From Welwitschia mirabilis (lineage: Eukaryota > Gnetophyta > Gnetopsida > Welwitschiales), in the NCBI GenBank assembly GCA_051453625.1, contig JBOZIK010000001.1, positions 54,495,330 through 54,516,486 of the forward strand: a stretch of DNA of 21,157 nucleotides. The letters are read 5' to 3'. Under the pieces are notes generated by a model, which was given only the letters and a program-made list of their open reading frames with translations, made no database searches and was not told the DNA's origin. The position numbers were made by a program, and so were the translations under genes. This document shows positions 19,881 to 21,157 of this stretch, one piece after another. Each line of letters opens with the position of its first letter. The stretch's first letter is position 1.

Positions 19881-20480
19881 AAAAAAGCTAAATTTGATTG
19901 AAATGACTCATGCTAACTTGATTTTGAAATACTTAAAGATAAAATGTCTTTTGAACCCATTGTAATGGGACTTAATTGGACTAAATATTTTGAACTTATG
20001 TGCAATGCTAGTAATATTACTGTAGGTTAGGTTTTTAGTTAAAAATATGAAAAAGTTTTTAAAGTCATATATCACCTTAATAATACTTTATCTAAGATCC
20101 AAACCAATTAACTATCATGGAGAAATAAATGATTGCCATAATCTTTTTCCTTGATAATCTTAGGCATTATCTTCTTGGCTTTCATACTAATGTTTACATT
20201 GATCATGTAGCTCTACATTACCTTATGACCAAGAAAGATTCTAGTGCAAGACTTATTTGATGGATCCTTTTTATGTAATAATTTAATCTTACCATCATTA
20301 ATAACGTTGGAAAATATAATAGTATTACAGATCATCTATCTCGATTTCTTTGTTCTCTTGATAATATTTCAATTAATGATGACTTCTCTGATGAATAAAT
20401 CCTTCTTATTAAATAACTTTATGCTATCTCTTATACTTATCTTGCTCCTTGATAAGCTAACATTGTAAATTACTTTATTA
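19881..20480 (+). pseudogene. RNase H and linker (element C), inactive
   Basis: LDFEILKDKMSFEPIVMGLN and WTKYFELMCNASNITVG begin the domain, with Asn (20004-20006) at the first catalytic Asp. YHLNNTLSKIQTN, VYIDHVALHYLMTKKDSSAR and FNLTIINNVGKYNS follow, with Asp kept in YIDH (20201-20203), and ITDHLSRFL closes the domain. A linker like that of element B (NDDFSDE, ANIVNYFIIIKQLNIGLKTN) runs to about 20520. Several stops interrupt it. The plus-strand open frame 20244-20468 is an out-of-frame shadow. Confidence 0.88.
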
Positions 20481-21157
20481 TTATAAAACAACTCAACATT
20501 GGACTTAAAACCAATAAATATATTTTCTACATAGGATTGGTGATTATTCATGGAATGATTCCCATTTGCCAGAATGGGGAAAATCTTATATTTGTCATGG
20601 TAGGGTATGTGGAGAAAACTTTAGTGGATAAAATACTATAATAGAAATCCTTCACTCTAGTTTCTATTAGCCTATCCTTTTTAAAGATTCCTATGAGTTT
20701 GCTAGAAGGTGTCATAATTGTTTAGTCTAACTCACTTTAAAGATATGCCCTTTGAACCTATCCTTGAATTTGAACCTTTTTACTATTAGGGTATTAACTT
20801 TAGAGGCCCTATTAAACCATATTCTCATGGTAAAAATTATATTTTAGTGGCTATTTGTTATTTTATCAAGTGGGTTAAAGCTATTCCTATTACCATAAAT
20901 GATTCTCAAATTATTTGTAAATTTGTTTGAACTTATATATTTTTTAGTGTTTTGATTTCTTTAGAATCATAATCAGTAATTAAGAACCTCATTTTATTAA
21001 TTAATTTTTTTGGAAACCTCTTTTATCAATTGAAATTAAATATTAAATTGCTTGTGCTTATCATTCATAATCCAATTGCCAAGATAAAAATGCAAATGGG
21101 GAAATTAAGAAAATGCTCCAAAAAATAGTCTTTATTAATAAGAAAACTTTAGCCTTT
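20481..21157 (+). pseudogene. Integrase (element C), partial and inactive, cut by window edge
   Basis: The zinc-binding region is partly readable (ICHGRVCGENFSG, stop, TIIEILHSSFY, a Trp-to-TAG at 20668-20670, PILFKDSYEFARRCHNC). The core reads MPFEPILEFEPFYY, a Trp-to-TAG (20787-20789), then GINFRGP with Asn at the first catalytic Asp (20796-20798). KNYILVAICYFIKWVKAIPI is well kept. IIISN has Asn at the second catalytic Asp (20978-20980), and YHS-stop-SNCQDKNANGEIKKM has Lys at the catalytic Glu (21086-21088). All three members of the DDE triad are therefore lost. The C-terminal domain lies beyond the window. Confidence 0.88.

Larger units (their letters stand above)
18515..21157 (+). mobile_element. 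Element C: truncated, heavily decayed Ty3/gypsy retrotransposon
   Basis: C is a relative of element B in the opposite orientation. Homology to B starts abruptly near 18515, inside the protease region, and then runs through reverse transcriptase, RNase H and into integrase, where the window ends. By eye, the protease flank is about three quarters identical to B at the DNA level. There is no gag or protease active site upstream, so the copy is truncated or interrupted at 18515. It is the most mutated of the three elements: acidic catalytic residues are lost in every enzymatic domain that can be read. Confidence 0.88.

Noticed and set aside
2988-21157. Stop codon reassignment (TAG/TAA read as Trp or Gln)
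   Set aside because: Frameshifts and lost catalytic residues accompany the stops, and intact TGG and CAA codons occur at equivalent positions in sister copies, so this is decay, not recoding.
1-21157. tRNA, rRNA, CRISPR array or bacterial operon
   Set aside because: No clover-leaf, ribosomal or regularly spaced repeat sequence was seen, and all recognisable domains belong to plant LTR retrotransposons.

Overview
The window reads as plant nuclear repeat DNA. It is strongly A+T-rich and CpG-poor by eye, carries 100-base scaffold gaps, and has no intact protein-coding gene. Almost everything recognisable is old Ty3/gypsy LTR-retrotransposon sequence of the non-chromodomain OTA branch (Athila/Tat/Ogre type, Athila most likely). 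That family is a land-plant one, so the host is almost certainly a flowering plant; I cannot name the species.

Layout. 1-2.99 kb: no gene recognised; a possible LTR-like block on the minus strand (1.7-2.65 kb) holds a TATAAAAGGGCC box. 2.99-7.29 kb: element A on the plus strand (end of gag, protease, reverse transcriptase, RNase H, integrase), broken by frameshifts and stops. 7.29-9.75 kb: no gene; a purine-rich tract, a long CT microsatellite and a scaffold gap. 9.75-16.52 kb: element B on the minus strand, from gag at the right end to integrase at the left, cut by four gaps and carrying its integrase region twice. 16.52-18.51 kb: a non-retroelement spacer that may contain two decayed host-type exons on the minus strand. 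18.515 kb to the window end: element C on the plus strand, a relative of B that begins abruptly inside the protease region and runs out of the window inside integrase.

None of the elements could make its own proteins. In an autonomous copy, gag would form the particle, protease would cut the polyprotein, reverse transcriptase and RNase H would copy the RNA, and integrase would insert the DNA. Here each domain can be followed only by changing frame, and catalytic acidic residues have repeatedly become Asn or Lys, while Trp and Gln codons have become stops. Most of these changes are G-to-A or C-to-T and many sit at TpG. This directional, RIP-like decay, its recurrence at the same codons in different copies, and the doubled sequence beside the scaffold gaps are the main points of interest. 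I found no convincing new biological system.
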